Assembly: GCA_037074705.1 (NCBI GenBank)
Contig: CM073590.1
Coordinates: forward strand, 211,960,746-212,024,745
From: Zhengitettix transpicula
Taxonomy: Eukaryota; Arthropoda; Insecta; Orthoptera; Tetrigidae
DNA length: 64,000 nucleotides
Direction: 5' to 3'
Below the pieces are notes generated by a model, which was not told where the DNA came from, ran no database searches, and was given only the letters and a program-made list of their open reading frames with translations. Shown one piece after another: positions 1 to 10,207 of the stretch. Made by a program: the position numbers and the translations under genes. Each line of letters begins with the position of its first letter. Positions within the stretch are counted from its first letter, which is position 1.

Positions 1-109
1 TTAATAATACTTAATTAATAATACAAGACATGAACTATGACGATTTTAATTATTAGCCTTCCTCTCTCTTCGATATTTATTTGTTTATTATAATAGTCTC
101 TCTTAATTA

Positions 110-178
110 CCCCTTCTTATGCTATTAAAGCGGAGTTGCCACCACGTGGATTACCTTCATGTAACCTATCACTAAAAA
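110..178 (+). repeat. Family A retroposon, 3' end fragment
   Basis: This short piece carries the hallmark 3' end of the window's most abundant repeat: a 'tatgctattaaag' block, then a 'gagttgcc' block, 'gtggattacc' and a degenerate 'gtagcctg' block running into a short A-run. Fuller copies with the same order of blocks are at 9796-10207 and 62460-62820. The 5' part is missing, so it is a truncated copy. Confidence 0.7.
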
Positions 179-644
179 ATGAGGCAAAGCTCGAGTTGTA
201 TAAACTAATTTAAGGATTTTCTTCTTGGGCCATCCCTTCAAGACAAGAGTTTACACGAAGAGAAAAATTGTATTCGTATATTCCATGAATTCTGATAGCA
301 CAAAAAATTGAGAGATAAAATAAAATTTAAACATACTTTTGAGGACAAGTACAAGTTGAATTTATTTGTTGTAATACAGGCAGAAATTTTTACAGGATTG
401 GTGTAGTCATGGTCCTAGGAAAAATTAAATTTGGTAGGAAATAAAATATATTTACGTATAATGTTGATTTCTAGAATGTTAGTTATAACGTAGGAGGGCT
501 ATTCGGAAAATAAGGTACGATTTACTATGAAACATAATAAATCACAGATTTTTTACAAAAAAAAATATTCTGTTTCCTACATATTACTCAATTTTTCTAC
601 ATGGTTTCAATAATTATTAAACATTTGTAATAACGTTCTTCAAG

Positions 645-880
645 CTACTGTATGCCTAAGTCATAGACGCCTTCCGCCTGTGAGGATAACCAGTCTGTAA
701 CTGCTTCTTCCACCTCGTCATCTCTGGGGTCATGTGAGAAACCCACGTCTCGTTCCCTGTGACAACCTTCTCTAAAAATTGATCGCCCTAGTTATGATAT
801 CGATCCAAAAAATCAAGAGTACAAGCCATTCTTTTCATTTGGTGTTCCTCAGTATGGGAATCCAACGTGCGCACAATTTT
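645..880 (-). pseudogene. Mariner transposase remnant, minus-strand half of the palindrome
   Basis: On the minus strand this reads a mariner-like segment containing VTGNETWVSHMTP, which matches the family block around the first catalytic aspartate (normally GDETWV). Here that aspartate is replaced by asparagine. The frame then jumps directly to a C-terminal segment, DDEVEEAVTDWLSSQ, and a stop at 645-647, so the central catalytic region is deleted. The fragment cannot encode an active enzyme. Assignment to the mariner superfamily is by motif recognition. Confidence 0.75.
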
Positions 881-1015
881 CAGATTTTCGGACCCATATC
901 ATAACGAAGGTGATCAATTTTTAGAGAATATTGTCACAGAGGACAGAGTTTACGAGGTGAAAGAAGTAGGTAAAGACTGGTTATGCTCACAGGCGGCAGA
1001 CGTCTACGACTTGTA
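880..1015 (+). pseudogene. Mariner transposase remnant, plus-strand half of the palindrome
   Basis: This is the inverted counterpart of the fragment at 645-880. It reads DQFLENIVTEDRVYEVKE followed by KDWLCSQAADVYDL and a stop at 1013-1015. It lacks the ETWVSH block kept in the other half, so its internal deletion is larger. The two halves differ by many substitutions, so the duplication is old or joined two already diverged copies. Confidence 0.7.
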
Positions 1016-1605
1016 GGCATACCAAAGATCGTAGAACGTTATGACAAATGTTTAACACAAATTTGGAAACTATGTAGAAAAATAGGGAAACAAGTAAGGA
1101 ATTAAAAAACATATATTGGAAAATATCATTTATGGTTTAAATCGGACCCTGCTTTCCGAATAACCCTCGTAAATAGTTTTAAAAATTCTGCAGTCTCAAT
1201 ATGGCCACAACACGTACTGAAAGAAGCCAAATTAATCGTGAATGCCATAATTAATAGCTGTTTACCTGTGATTTAGCTACTAGAATTATGTATTGGATGA
1301 GTATGACTCAGGGACTCGAATGCTAACAAATATAATAAACAATTTTATTGATACTGTAGTACTGGATTTTGGAATTATTTATTAATATAATTTATGTTAT
1401 AACTTAGTGATAAAAATAGATATGGACAGTCAGAGAATGAAATTTTGTATTTTCCCATTAATATGAAATTATTCTGAAAATGGTTTAGGTAGAAGCTAAA
1501 TGTAACTGAATATACGAAAAGTAGACAGAATCAAGGTAATGTACGCGATGAGATGACTCAAATAAGGTCACCAACATGCGAATTAAGCTAAAATGAAAAA
1601 ATTTA

Positions 1606-1718
1606 CGTCTGATTGAAAATGACGAATAAGAAAGTTAGCCAATTCAGACAAAAAACTGATAATATAAATACCACACAACGTTTCTGGGATCCTTGTCCCT
1701 TTCGTCAATTAAGTGTTG
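1606..1718 (-). repeat. Family B repeat, single arm
   Basis: Read on the minus strand this contains TGACGAAAGGGACAAGGATC, then CCAGAAACGTTGTGTGG and the tail with 'tttttgtctg' and 'ttattcgtcattttcaatc'. The same order of blocks occurs in both arms of the inverted repeats at 20886-21131, 23481-23697 and 38989-39296. Only one arm is present here. Confidence 0.75.
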
Positions 1719-3300
1719 AAATTAAGAGAATGAATACACACACCGGTATATGGAGTCTGATAGACGCGATATTATTACCTTATTTTACAAAAAAACAGTA
1801 ATGTGTTACTGTTTTTCGCGAACTCCCAAAATTGGTTTGTTGCAGAGTTGTGTGTTAAAGCAGTGCAGTGAATAAACAGTCATAATTACAAGAAAAATTA
1901 ATTAAGAAATAACATCGGACCAGTTAGTCTTTAATTTCCGTCTTTGACGTTTCTTCAGAACTGTAGTGTATTTATGTATTTCAATTAAAATAATAAACAC
2001 AAATCTTGAATCTAAATTTGAACTAACGAAGGGTCCTTTGTTTTGGAAAACAGAAGTAGATTTATAGCACGCGTGTGTCATAACTGTTCATGAACTGCTT
2101 TTCCCAGAATTTTTTTTCCAAAGGCCCTACATCACGGCGGAAATGCGGCAATGGCAGCTCCTCGCTCTGTTTGCTTTGAAATCGGCGCCGTTGACCCCGT
2201 AGGCTTCACGCAACAATGGGCTGTCCTACCTACCTTAACAATGAACATGTCATAAACTGATTAATTGTCGGGTGAGGCCACGAAAACTTTTATAGGTATT
2301 CACATTTACTGGGGGTTGTAACTCTGTGATAGAACAATTCAAGATGATGAGGATTGGCGAGGGTGAATGGGATTTGTGATTTATCGAACTTTTGGACTTC
2401 AACGTCTATTCTATATTAGACTGTTGGGTTGAAAAAGAAACTATCCTTCAGTTTTGACAGACTATGAAACTTCGAAATATGACTGATAATAAAAGTATCC
2501 TAACACAGACGATCGCAATACCAGTTCAATTTTTTATCGAGTTAAGTACACACACATATTTAAAATAACTTTAAAAGAAATTATATAGTCGTAAGTTACC
2601 ATAGGAAATATATGCTCTGTCTAAAATCCTGTTTAAACGAATTTTATAAAAATAAAATAATATAATTTGTAATATATTCAGGTATTTGTTTTGTTTCAAT
2701 GATAATATACTTACTAAATTTAATTATTGTATATTTAGATAAATTTAGTCAACTTTTGTAGGATTTATTGCTGACTACTGAATCTAAAAGTATAAAATAT
2801 AAATGAAAATCAATCAAATGGTATTTAGATAAGATGATATAAAACAAAACTTTGTCGCTAAAATGGATAAAATCTTAAACATTCCTTATGATACAATATA
2901 TACTAATTAACTCACATACACCTTCAAATGGGTGAATTAAGCGTGTGGCGTTAACTCCACAGCGTTCGCCGTAAGTCGTTATTTCCGAGTATCTGCTTCC
3001 CTCTCCGTCTTACCGGTCTGGTTCTAAGCAGAAGCTGATTACCTAGCCTCTCTCTCGATTTCATTTTACTCCTACCATCTAATATATTTATATAGTCCAG
3101 CAATTTACGTTCATCCTGTATCCTGTGATGAACTACTTATGAGCCAGCCATTTCTCTGAATATTTTCATGCACCTCAATTACTCAGCTAATTATCAGTAT
3201 ATAGACAGCTTTCTTCTGGCAGATAAGTGAATTCCTTTATCGTGAGATGAATGTGTTTATCTCAGTACTGAGTCTCTAACTGGCTTCGTATTTGTGAGTG
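1719..3300. other. No gene recognised; unassigned AT-rich DNA
   Basis: I see no supported gene or recognisable repeat boundary here, nor in the shorter stretches 179-490 and 1172-1605. A slightly GC-richer patch at about 2110-2260 has no convincing frame or splice sites. Confidence 0.5.
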
Positions 3301-3530
3301 ATAGGCTACATGAGGATCATACACGTTGAAGCTTCTCGATTTTAATAATATAGAAAAGATAGAAAGGGGGATGCGGAAGGGAGAGCAAGGTAGGCAAGGG
3401 TTAACTAGAGTCCCTTAGCGATAGTTTAGGGACCCTACCCAGCATTCGCCTAAATCTTAGTGAAGGAAAGTCGCAAATAAACCCTTCCGTACGTGTCCCA
3501 CCCCCTTCTGAAGGCTGGAGTTGTGATTGT
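3301..3530 (-). repeat. Family A retroposon, degenerate copy
   Basis: The order of blocks is that of a minus-strand family A copy: 'ataggctacatgagg', then 'gggggatgcggaaggg', 'aagggttaactagag', 'gatagtttagggaccctacc' and 'gcattcgcctaaa', then a decayed 'tgtcccaccccctt' block. The middle is interrupted by about 25 unrelated bases near 3332-3355, and substitutions are numerous, so this is an older copy. Confidence 0.7.
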
Positions 3531-3682
3531 ATTGTCTAATTAGTCAACTACGATTGGGATAGGTCCCAGGCTGTGTGCCCCATATTCCATACTAATGATA
3601 TATATGCCGTTACTTTGGAATATTCATTCCCGTTTTTTGAGATATGATAGCAAAAACTATAATTTACCTGCCTTAATCACCC

Positions 3683-3690
3683 AAAAAAAA
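3683..3690 (-). terminator. T-run after the tRNA-Asp-like sequence (Pol III terminator)
   Basis: On the minus strand, eight consecutive T follow the 3' end of the tRNA-like sequence by two bases. This is the usual form and position of a eukaryotic RNA polymerase III terminator, so the sequence descends from a genuine tRNA locus or a tRNA-headed transcript. Confidence 0.6.
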
Positions 3691-3692
3691 TC

Positions 3693-3764
3693 CTCCCCGG
3701 CGGGGAATCGAACCCTGGTCTCCCGCGTGACAGGCGTGGATACTGACCACTATACTACATCGAA
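3693..3764 (-). tRNA. tRNA-Asp (anticodon GTC), probably a pseudogene
   Basis: The minus strand contains the D-arm block TAGTATAGTGG, the anticodon arm with CCTGTCACG (anticodon GTC, complement at 3729-3731) and a T-arm GGTTCGATTCCCCG. The 3' acceptor strand CCGGGGAG is intact. The 5' acceptor strand is not: the expected TCCTCGA is replaced by TTCGATG, which leaves several mismatches, and one T-stem pair is also lost. An alternative reading is a GT insertion after a C-to-T-decayed acceptor strand. The D-arm, anticodon arm and T-arm look functional, but the acceptor stem would not close properly. I call it a decayed tRNA-Asp gene. It could also be the head of a tRNA-derived SINE, although an immediate T-run argues against a long SINE body. 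Confidence 0.75.
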
Positions 3765-3789
3765 ACTGCAAAAAATGGTTGTCCAGCGG

Positions 3790-4300
3790 ACGAGACCGCG
3801 TACCACGTAGTTACGTCTTGCCAGGACGGAAACTACAACACGAGACATGATCAGGTGGATTATTGGCTTATTAAAACCATCCTGAACTCACTTAAAGCAA
3901 CAGAAGATGTCAGCAGAAGGCTTAATTTTAGCCAAGCGACCTTGAATGCCAACTTTGAGCCTACCATGGGAACTGTCAGGATCCGGGCAGGTCAGAGCAT
4001 TCTGACCGAGATCCCACTGCACCACAATAAACCAGATGTCATGTTACAGGGGAAAGGAGAAAGATCCTGTTCGAAGTCTCCGTTCCGCACCTCCAAACCT
4101 ACAGGCTACAAGAAGGCATAAAATGGTCAAATACAGTAAAAACTCCAATGGAAGAAATAGGGAACCAAAATTACCGGACAGTCAGCCGAGACTCCAACCT
4201 GCTGTATCAACTCGCACAACTCCATCGCAACAAGGTCGACCTGGGACACCTCGTGGTAAGATGCTACGGAGAAATCCTAAACACAAACGAACATAAAGAG
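3790..4300 (+). pseudogene. Non-LTR retrotransposon (LINE) C-terminal fragment, REL-endonuclease-like
   Basis: Spread over three plus-strand frames is the C-terminal region seen in LINEs that carry a restriction-like endonuclease. It runs from a segment with NYNTRHDQV, through NKPDVMLQ, to KERKILFEVSVPHLQ, the typical PD-x(n)-E/D-V core. After that come KWSNTVKTPMEEIG and RDSNLLYQLAQLHRNKVDLG. At least two frameshifts are needed, so it is dead. The reverse transcriptase domain that should lie upstream is absent: the fragment begins beside the tRNA-Asp-like sequence, which is on the opposite strand. Assignment to a REL-type clade (R2, R4/Dong-like) is inferred from the motif, not from a search. 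Confidence 0.55.
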
Positions 4301-4708
4301 TTTAAAACCTGATGCGAGGACTGGGAACAAAAGAACAGGCAATAAAATTGCTACTACAGAAAGCAGCTTACAGCGTCATTACTGAGACATCGAAGTTAGA
4401 GATGATCCTGAACGTCCAATGTAAACACCCCGAAACATCCAATATAAAGTGGCAATTTAACATCCTTTATAATTTAGATTGTAAGCACATCAGATTACAA
4501 TGTATATATAAAACTCTTATGTATATATAAATGTATATAAAGATATTGTAATGCCAATTAATTAACACATTAATTGTAAATTTGAAAATATAAATTGTTT
4601 GAGAAATATATTCTTACGGCGGTACAGAACACAGTAACAATGTAGCCAGGTATTGTTTCCTTTGTCGGAAGAGGTATGCGCGCTCAAAATTTGCGAGACG
4701 GTAGGTCA

Positions 4709-4836
4709 GTTGGCTGGAAGGTTTGGTCAAGTACAGGTTGCATTAAAATATTGAGGAGAGAGTACACATTATGTTTTGGTAGAACTCAGGTCAAGTTGGC
4801 TGGAAGGTTTGGTCAAGTACAGGTCGTATTAAAATA
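4709..4836 (+). repeat. Direct repeat of about 42 bp, 86 bp apart
   Basis: The block 'ttggctggaaggtttggtca' followed by 'agtacaggt' and 'attaaaata' occurs at 4709-4750 and again at 4795-4836. It looks like a local duplication within or beside the repeat at 4890-5610. Confidence 0.7.
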
Positions 4837-4889
4837 GACGAGATATTCTTTTATAAAAAAAAAAAGTTAAGCAGAAGCAGTGAGCAGTC

Positions 4890-5610
4890 AGACATGACAG
4901 AAGTTGATCAAGTTGAAATAGACAAGACAATTTCAAATATTCAAAGGAAATTTGCAGAGAAACATCGAGAATTACCAATCAACAGCGTTGATTGGTCCCT
5001 GAACATTTTGCTCAAGACGAAATATTCATTTGAGCAGAACTACGAAATCTGCTAAACACAAACAGTTTTTGGTGCACATAGCCGAGCAGAAGTCAACCGA
5101 GTGAGGGAGAGACGAAGAGGAGGTTCCTGGTTCCTGATTTTGATCTAAAAATATTAATTTTAGAATCAGTGAGTTTTAGTAGAAGCTGTGCAAAAACCCG
5201 TCATAGTGCTTCGTAAGTCAAAAGTATCCTGGAATGCTGCCGTGAGTACCAATATAAAACAACTCATTATGTAAACCGGATTAAAAGATAGACGTCAGAT
5301 TTCGTTCTCTTCCTTTGATAAAATTTGTTAAGTAGAATCCATCTTTTAGTATAATTTCGTCGACAAGTAAATTTCGTCTCTGTTAATTGACGAGTAAATA
5401 TTTTTATTGAAATTTGTGTTGATAAGATTTCTAAATAAATGATTTGACATTATCAAACCCAGTAATGACCCTGAGATAAATTCTGTTTGTAATTATTTGT
5501 GTAATTGTTTCAAACATTGATAATAAATTTGTTTGTTTGTAAATTTGAATAATTTTCATTTAATTAACGACTCCTTATTGTATATTACAATATACTACCA
5601 AGGATTACTG
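4890..5610 (+). repeat. Dispersed repeat G, copy 1
   Basis: The right half shares ordered blocks with 61330-61640: 'gtcagatttcgt', a 'gataagatt' block, 'atcaaacccagtaa' followed by 'gaccct.agata', 'tgataataaat', 'tttcatttaatta' and a final 'attacaatata'. The order and spacing agree, so these are two copies of one element. No coding domain is recognised. The second copy ends in a TA microsatellite. Confidence 0.65.
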
Positions 5611-7180
5611 AAAAACAATATAGTTTCACATCTACATCTTAATCTCGTTTGTAAAATTTTAATTTTGAATAAAATATTATGTAATGGAGAACATTCGTAA
5701 TCATATATTTAATATATTTTGACATATTAATTAAATTTAATATGACGAGCGAAAAACTAATTTTACTACCGGCAGATACAAAAGTATTGTAGAATAATCA
5801 TGTTTCATCGGATCTGGCATGTCTGATTAGATTTGGTTTTAGATTCAGTTTTTAGGGTCATCTTCCTCCTATGTGGAAATTTATGGAAAATAATAACTGC
5901 ATGCCGAAATTATTACAAATACTCCAATGTAAGAGCGCTTCAATTAAATAATCAACAATTAATTTTATTTGAAGCATTATCAATTAGCTAATTTTGCAGG
6001 CTTTCGAAACAATTGTTAGTGAGGTATTTCACTCTCCTTGTTTTTATAGCTCATTTTAATAGACCTATGATATTCTATGACATTTAAATACCGACACCAA
6101 CATATTACATTCCTATGACAGATTCTACGGAGTCGTCTGACAAAAAAAAATCACGTTTTTTTATAACTGACGTAAGTTTCTGGTATTTGGTATTACAAAT
6201 AGTCGTGTTCTTATTATCTGCTAAGAATGGCGGGTATTTGCTGTGTAATGCATGTTATAATGCGATAACAGAACAAAGAACGGGAACAGTATTTGAGCTG
6301 ACCTAATGGCTAGACCAAGGACCAGCGTTGCATATAGATAAGATAGAATCCTACGCAGGGAGCCTGGAATGTGTGAGTTGTCCTGGTCGACGGGAGTCAC
6401 TGACGCAGGTAACGTGAGATGGAATTTATTATTTAAGCTAGTATTGGCAATTTTCTCGCTTGTACAATGGAACTCAGAAGTAGAAAGTATATAATTAATA
6501 TTAAAAAAACAACGTAAATCTCCGTTATTTAAGAATATGAACGAGGAAGAAATTCAAAATCACATGTTCTTTTAACACTTTTCACTATTTTCATATTTTC
6601 TTCAGAAATTTTGTATATTACACTCTTTAATGAGTTTAGCTCTAGTTGCTATCGCTGCCTAGAAAAAAAAATGAAAAATAATGTAATACTACCCAAATGT
6701 AATCTACCTATTTACTGATCAGTGTTCTTTGGAAAAATCGTCAATATTTTAGTAGGCAAGGAATTCCAGTCGCGTATCGATCTATTAACAAAAATTTCGT
6801 TTTTAGAGAATGATTTTTTTTTTTAGAAATGAGTGTGTGCTATAAGATGATTTTCCAAGCCGGTTAACCTGTATAAGATTTGTATATTGCGCAAAGTCCC
6901 GCGTGCTACCTCCTATTGCTAAGTGCTTCTAAATCCTCTTGAAGATTTTTTTCTAATCAACATTTTGTATTTTACCCTACGCTGCGTTTACTTCTACATG
7001 TTTTCAAACGCGTAACCCTATATTCTAAATGTTGCCTGACAATCGATCTGAAAGTTGACATCTTGGTTTCCCTCGAACTTTTCCTCAAGACCATGGTAAC
7101 CAAGTGTATCACCTTTTACCTGCCACCTCACTGGCTTGATTCCCTCAATTCATATCTTTACTAATCTCCACAACCAGTGG
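5611..7180. other. No gene recognised; AT-rich DNA
   Basis: The 63-codon frame at 6115-6306 has no recognisable domain and ordinary AT-rich composition, and I treat it as chance. No splice-bounded exon or RNA gene is visible. Confidence 0.5.
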
Positions 7181-7459
7181 CGGCTGGTGCGTAAGTGCTC
7201 AAGTGCTACAACACAAATAAATTTAGAAAGAATTATTTTTTTCTTAATTTTAAGAACCTTTATATTAATTGAGTTTCAACCGGCTTCGTTTTCGAAGACT
7301 ACCGCGCACACGCTCCCGCTAACTCAGCCAGCTGGCTATCTGCAATGCGCATTGCAGTATTCCGTTTCACCCCTTTGCACTACCTGTCAAGCTCACCAAA
7401 CTGCCTCCTTTCCGTCCTCACTGCAGTTTAGTACTGTGTATACAATCAGGATAATGCCA

Positions 7460-7732
7460 CGCTATAATACAAAGAGGCGGAAACGTAAGGTGGACGTCAT
7501 AAGGAGCGAAATAAAATTAAATTTGAACAATTCAGTAATTTAAATCTTATCGCTATAATACAAAGAGGGGGCAACGTAAGGTGGACGTCATAAGGAGCGA
7601 AATAAAATTAAATTTGAACAATTCAGTAATTTAAATCTTATCGCTATAATGCAAAGAGGGGGCAACGTAAGGTGAACGTCATAAGGAGCGAAATAAAATT
7701 AAATTTGAACAATTCAGTAATTAAAATCTTAT
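7460..7732 (+). repeat. Tandem minisatellite, three 91-bp units
   Basis: Three consecutive units start at 7460, 7551 and 7642 with 'cgctataat' and end with 'taaatcttat' or 'aaaatcttat'. Units differ by only a few substitutions, such as 'gaggcgg' versus 'gaggggg', and 'gtggacg' versus 'gtgaacg'. The array therefore expanded fairly recently. A reading frame at 7136-7543 that ends in the array is not supported as a gene. Confidence 0.95.
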
Positions 7733-8706
7733 TTTAAAGTAGTTTTTATCTTCAAAATAAAAATAATATTCGTACATTTTTCGAAGTATTTTTATAATAG
7801 GCCTATCACAATCAACATTTATTTTAAATAAAGATACATTGAAGCTATTGAACATTTCTGGGGAAAATTTATTAATCAAAAAGGAGATTGTTGAGATTTA
7901 AGATATTCTTTCCAATTGTTTTATATTTTCCTTGCTAGGTTGGGTAGTTCTGCGACTCGCCTCGTATTATTACTAATATAAAATATTATTTCATCCTATC
8001 CAGTACCACAAACCGATTGGCTTCACAAAAGCAGTTAAATCACTTTATTGGAACGTTTCCACGAAGCGCCGTAATGATATATTTGTACCAACGCGACGTG
8101 CAAAACTGAATCGCCCTCCGTCAATTCGCACATGTTTTCGTCTCTCCGCGAGTGCAGTAAATGCGATATGGAACGAGACTGAGCTGCAGTGAGTAATTAC
8201 GAGGATTCAACACTGCGCGTTTTACAGCAATTGGCAGGCAATTTTCCGAACAAAGCTGTGAATTTTATTGCAGTTGTTTCGTCCCTTTTACTCATTTAGA
8301 TGAAACGTATCTGCATGTGACACGTTTAGCAGCACTTCCGGGCAATATTCCGCGAACGAGAGTTGAATTGGCTCGTCACAAGAGATTCCTGTTCATCACT
8401 CCGCGATTGACAGGCGCGGTTATCGGCCAACCGTCATTCCTGCAGAATCTACTCCACTGTTACTCGTTCCGAGAATATCTCCCTTCTGCTGCACTTGGCC
8501 CAGATTATTTTCGAACAGCTTTGTTCGGCGCGAACTGGTTTGAGCCGTCATCGGCGCTCCTTCAAAAAATATTTATCACGTTAACCAATTCACTCACGAC
8601 GGACGCCAGATAAAATAACTTGAAAGCTATCCGTCTTGCCGTTGGAAATACGTTGTGAATTTCTGCCGAATCGTATGCACACAGTCAGATTACAATATAT
8701 CTTTTG
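7733..8706. other. Unassigned, partly GC-richer stretch
   Basis: From about 8040 to 8690 the sequence is richer in G, C and CpG than its surroundings. It contains a 98-codon plus-strand frame (8317-8613) with no recognised domain. I could not match it to a family. It could be old transposon coding sequence, an exon or a regulatory island. Confidence 0.35.
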
Positions 8707-9250
8707 CACTAAAATTTGAAGGGGTGTGAAACCAGGGATACTATTACCAAATAAAAGTAAACAATAACTTATTTTCTGTCACGAAATCTATTCAACTCTT
8801 ACGTACTTCATATACGATAATTTCATTGTTTATAATTTTTTTACAGTAAATATCACAACATTTTCTTTGAACACAGCAATTAAAATTTTTTGACCTCCAA
8901 AATTTGCTTAAGAAACAACAGACTGATTTATTTTTTTAGGGAGAAAACTATATATTCACTTCATGAATTCATTCACTAAAATTTGACGGGTGTGCAACCA
9001 GAGATACTATTACCAAATAGAATTAAACAGTAAGTTATTTTTTGTCACGAAATCTATTCAACTGTTACGTACTTCATGGACGGTAATTTTATTGTTTTTA
9101 AATTTCTTACAGTAATTATCAGAACATTTTCTTTGAACACAGCAATTAAAATTTTCAGACCTCCAAAATTTGCTTCAGAAACAACACATTAATTTATTTA
9201 TATTCTTAAGGAGAAAACTATAGGCCTATATTAACTTCATGAATTCATTT
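8707..9250 (+). repeat. Tandem duplication, two units of about 267 bp
   Basis: Two head-to-tail units start at about 8707 and 8974 with 'cactaaaatttga'. Both contain 'gatactattaccaaata', 'tgtcacgaaatctattcaac', 'acattttctttgaacacagc' and 'gacctccaaaatttgctt', and both end with 'ttcatgaattcatt'. Divergence between units is moderate, clearly more than in the 91-bp array upstream. Confidence 0.92.
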
Positions 9251-9795
9251 AGATTATTTTTGTAGCTTCGCATTCAAGGTTCTATTTATTTCCTTATTTT
9301 GCTCTATTATATGTTCTTCTATCATCTAAACTGATCTACGCGTTGTCTCAAAAATTTTTCAAAAGGGAAAACCGAACATTATGATTTAAATATTGTTTAA
9401 TGTGTTATTGCAGAGTCCTAAATACATTTAGATTTATTATTATTCATTCCATTAGTCCTCGGACACGTCATAATATAAGATTACAAGAAAATAATAAATT
9501 AGTACAATTACAAAATTTAATAAACAAACATTGTACTTAACAAAAAAAATTATACAATATAAAACAACGTTAAACATGTTAATTTAACAGTAATTAGTAA
9601 TTAAAGAAATGATAACTATATTAATCTTCAATTTTCATTCGACGGAGATTCCAGCAGAAAATCTTACATCGATTCCCGTCGAACATGAAAAAGAAAATAA
9701 GACGGCAGTTAAATTCTACAAAATTATAATCGTTAAATAATAGTATAACTTTGTAGGAAACCAGAAAACTATTTCCTTAAAGAGAATCTAATCTG

Positions 9796-10207
9796 TCCTC
9801 GGCCTGTTCTGAGAGGTGTATGTTCCGGGGTCACAGACCTTGGGCATACGGTAAGAGCTGTCCGCTATTCCCATTGGAATAGTCGGCCAGCTGCCTCCTA
9901 AACTGGTCGAGGCACGGAGAAGGGAATTCTGCGTCCCCACAGCAAACTCCTCTCCCGCTATCGGAAGGGCGTGGGACAAGTATCCAATGCCCGACCTACC
10001 TGATGCAAGTTTTTCTAGGGTTTTCCCTGCATTACTTTTAGGCGAATGCCGGGTAGAATCCTTAAACTATAGCCCGGGGGCCCTATTTAACCCTTGGCTA
10101 CCTTCCTCTACCCTTCCGCATCCCCCCTTTCAAATCCCTTCCTATGCTATTAAAGGGGAGTTGCTCAACGTGGATTACCCTCATGTAGCCTGTTGCCCTA
10201 AAAAAAA
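9796..10207 (+). mobile_element. Family A retroposon, near-complete copy
   Basis: This copy runs from the 'cctcggcctgttctgagagg' block to 'gtagcctgttgcccta' and a run of eight A, which marks the plus strand as the transcribed orientation. Diagnostic internal blocks are 'gtcggccagctgcctcctaa', 'gggcgtgggacaagta', 'aatgcccgacctacctgatg', 'tttaggcgaatgccggg' and 'cttcctatgctattaaagg'. Both strands stay open over long parts: 9788-9979 on minus and 9987-10247 on plus. I find no reverse transcriptase and no clear Pol III box B. It is probably a non-autonomous element mobilised in trans. Whether it is a SINE or the 3' end of a longer element is unresolved. Confidence 0.85.

Larger units (their letters stand above)
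493..1169. mobile_element. Palindromic mariner derivative (two 3' halves head to head)
   Basis: The element is flanked by TA dinucleotides at 491-492 and 1170-1171. Its ends are matching inverted repeats: the left begins ggagggctattcgg and the right, read on the minus strand, begins cgagggttattcgg, with similarity continuing inward. Instead of a single transposase gene, both halves contain the C-terminal part of a mariner-type transposase. One half reads on the minus strand from about 880 leftward, the other on the plus strand from about 880 rightward. Neither half has the N-terminal DNA-binding region. The element is therefore non-autonomous and would depend on a transposase supplied elsewhere. 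It probably arose by inverted duplication or by fusion of two transposon ends. Confidence 0.8.

Noticed and set aside
7175..7192. hAT-like terminal sequence 'cagtggcggctggtg'
   Set aside because: This recalls the start of some hAT elements, but I found no matching inverted end or 8-bp target duplication nearby.
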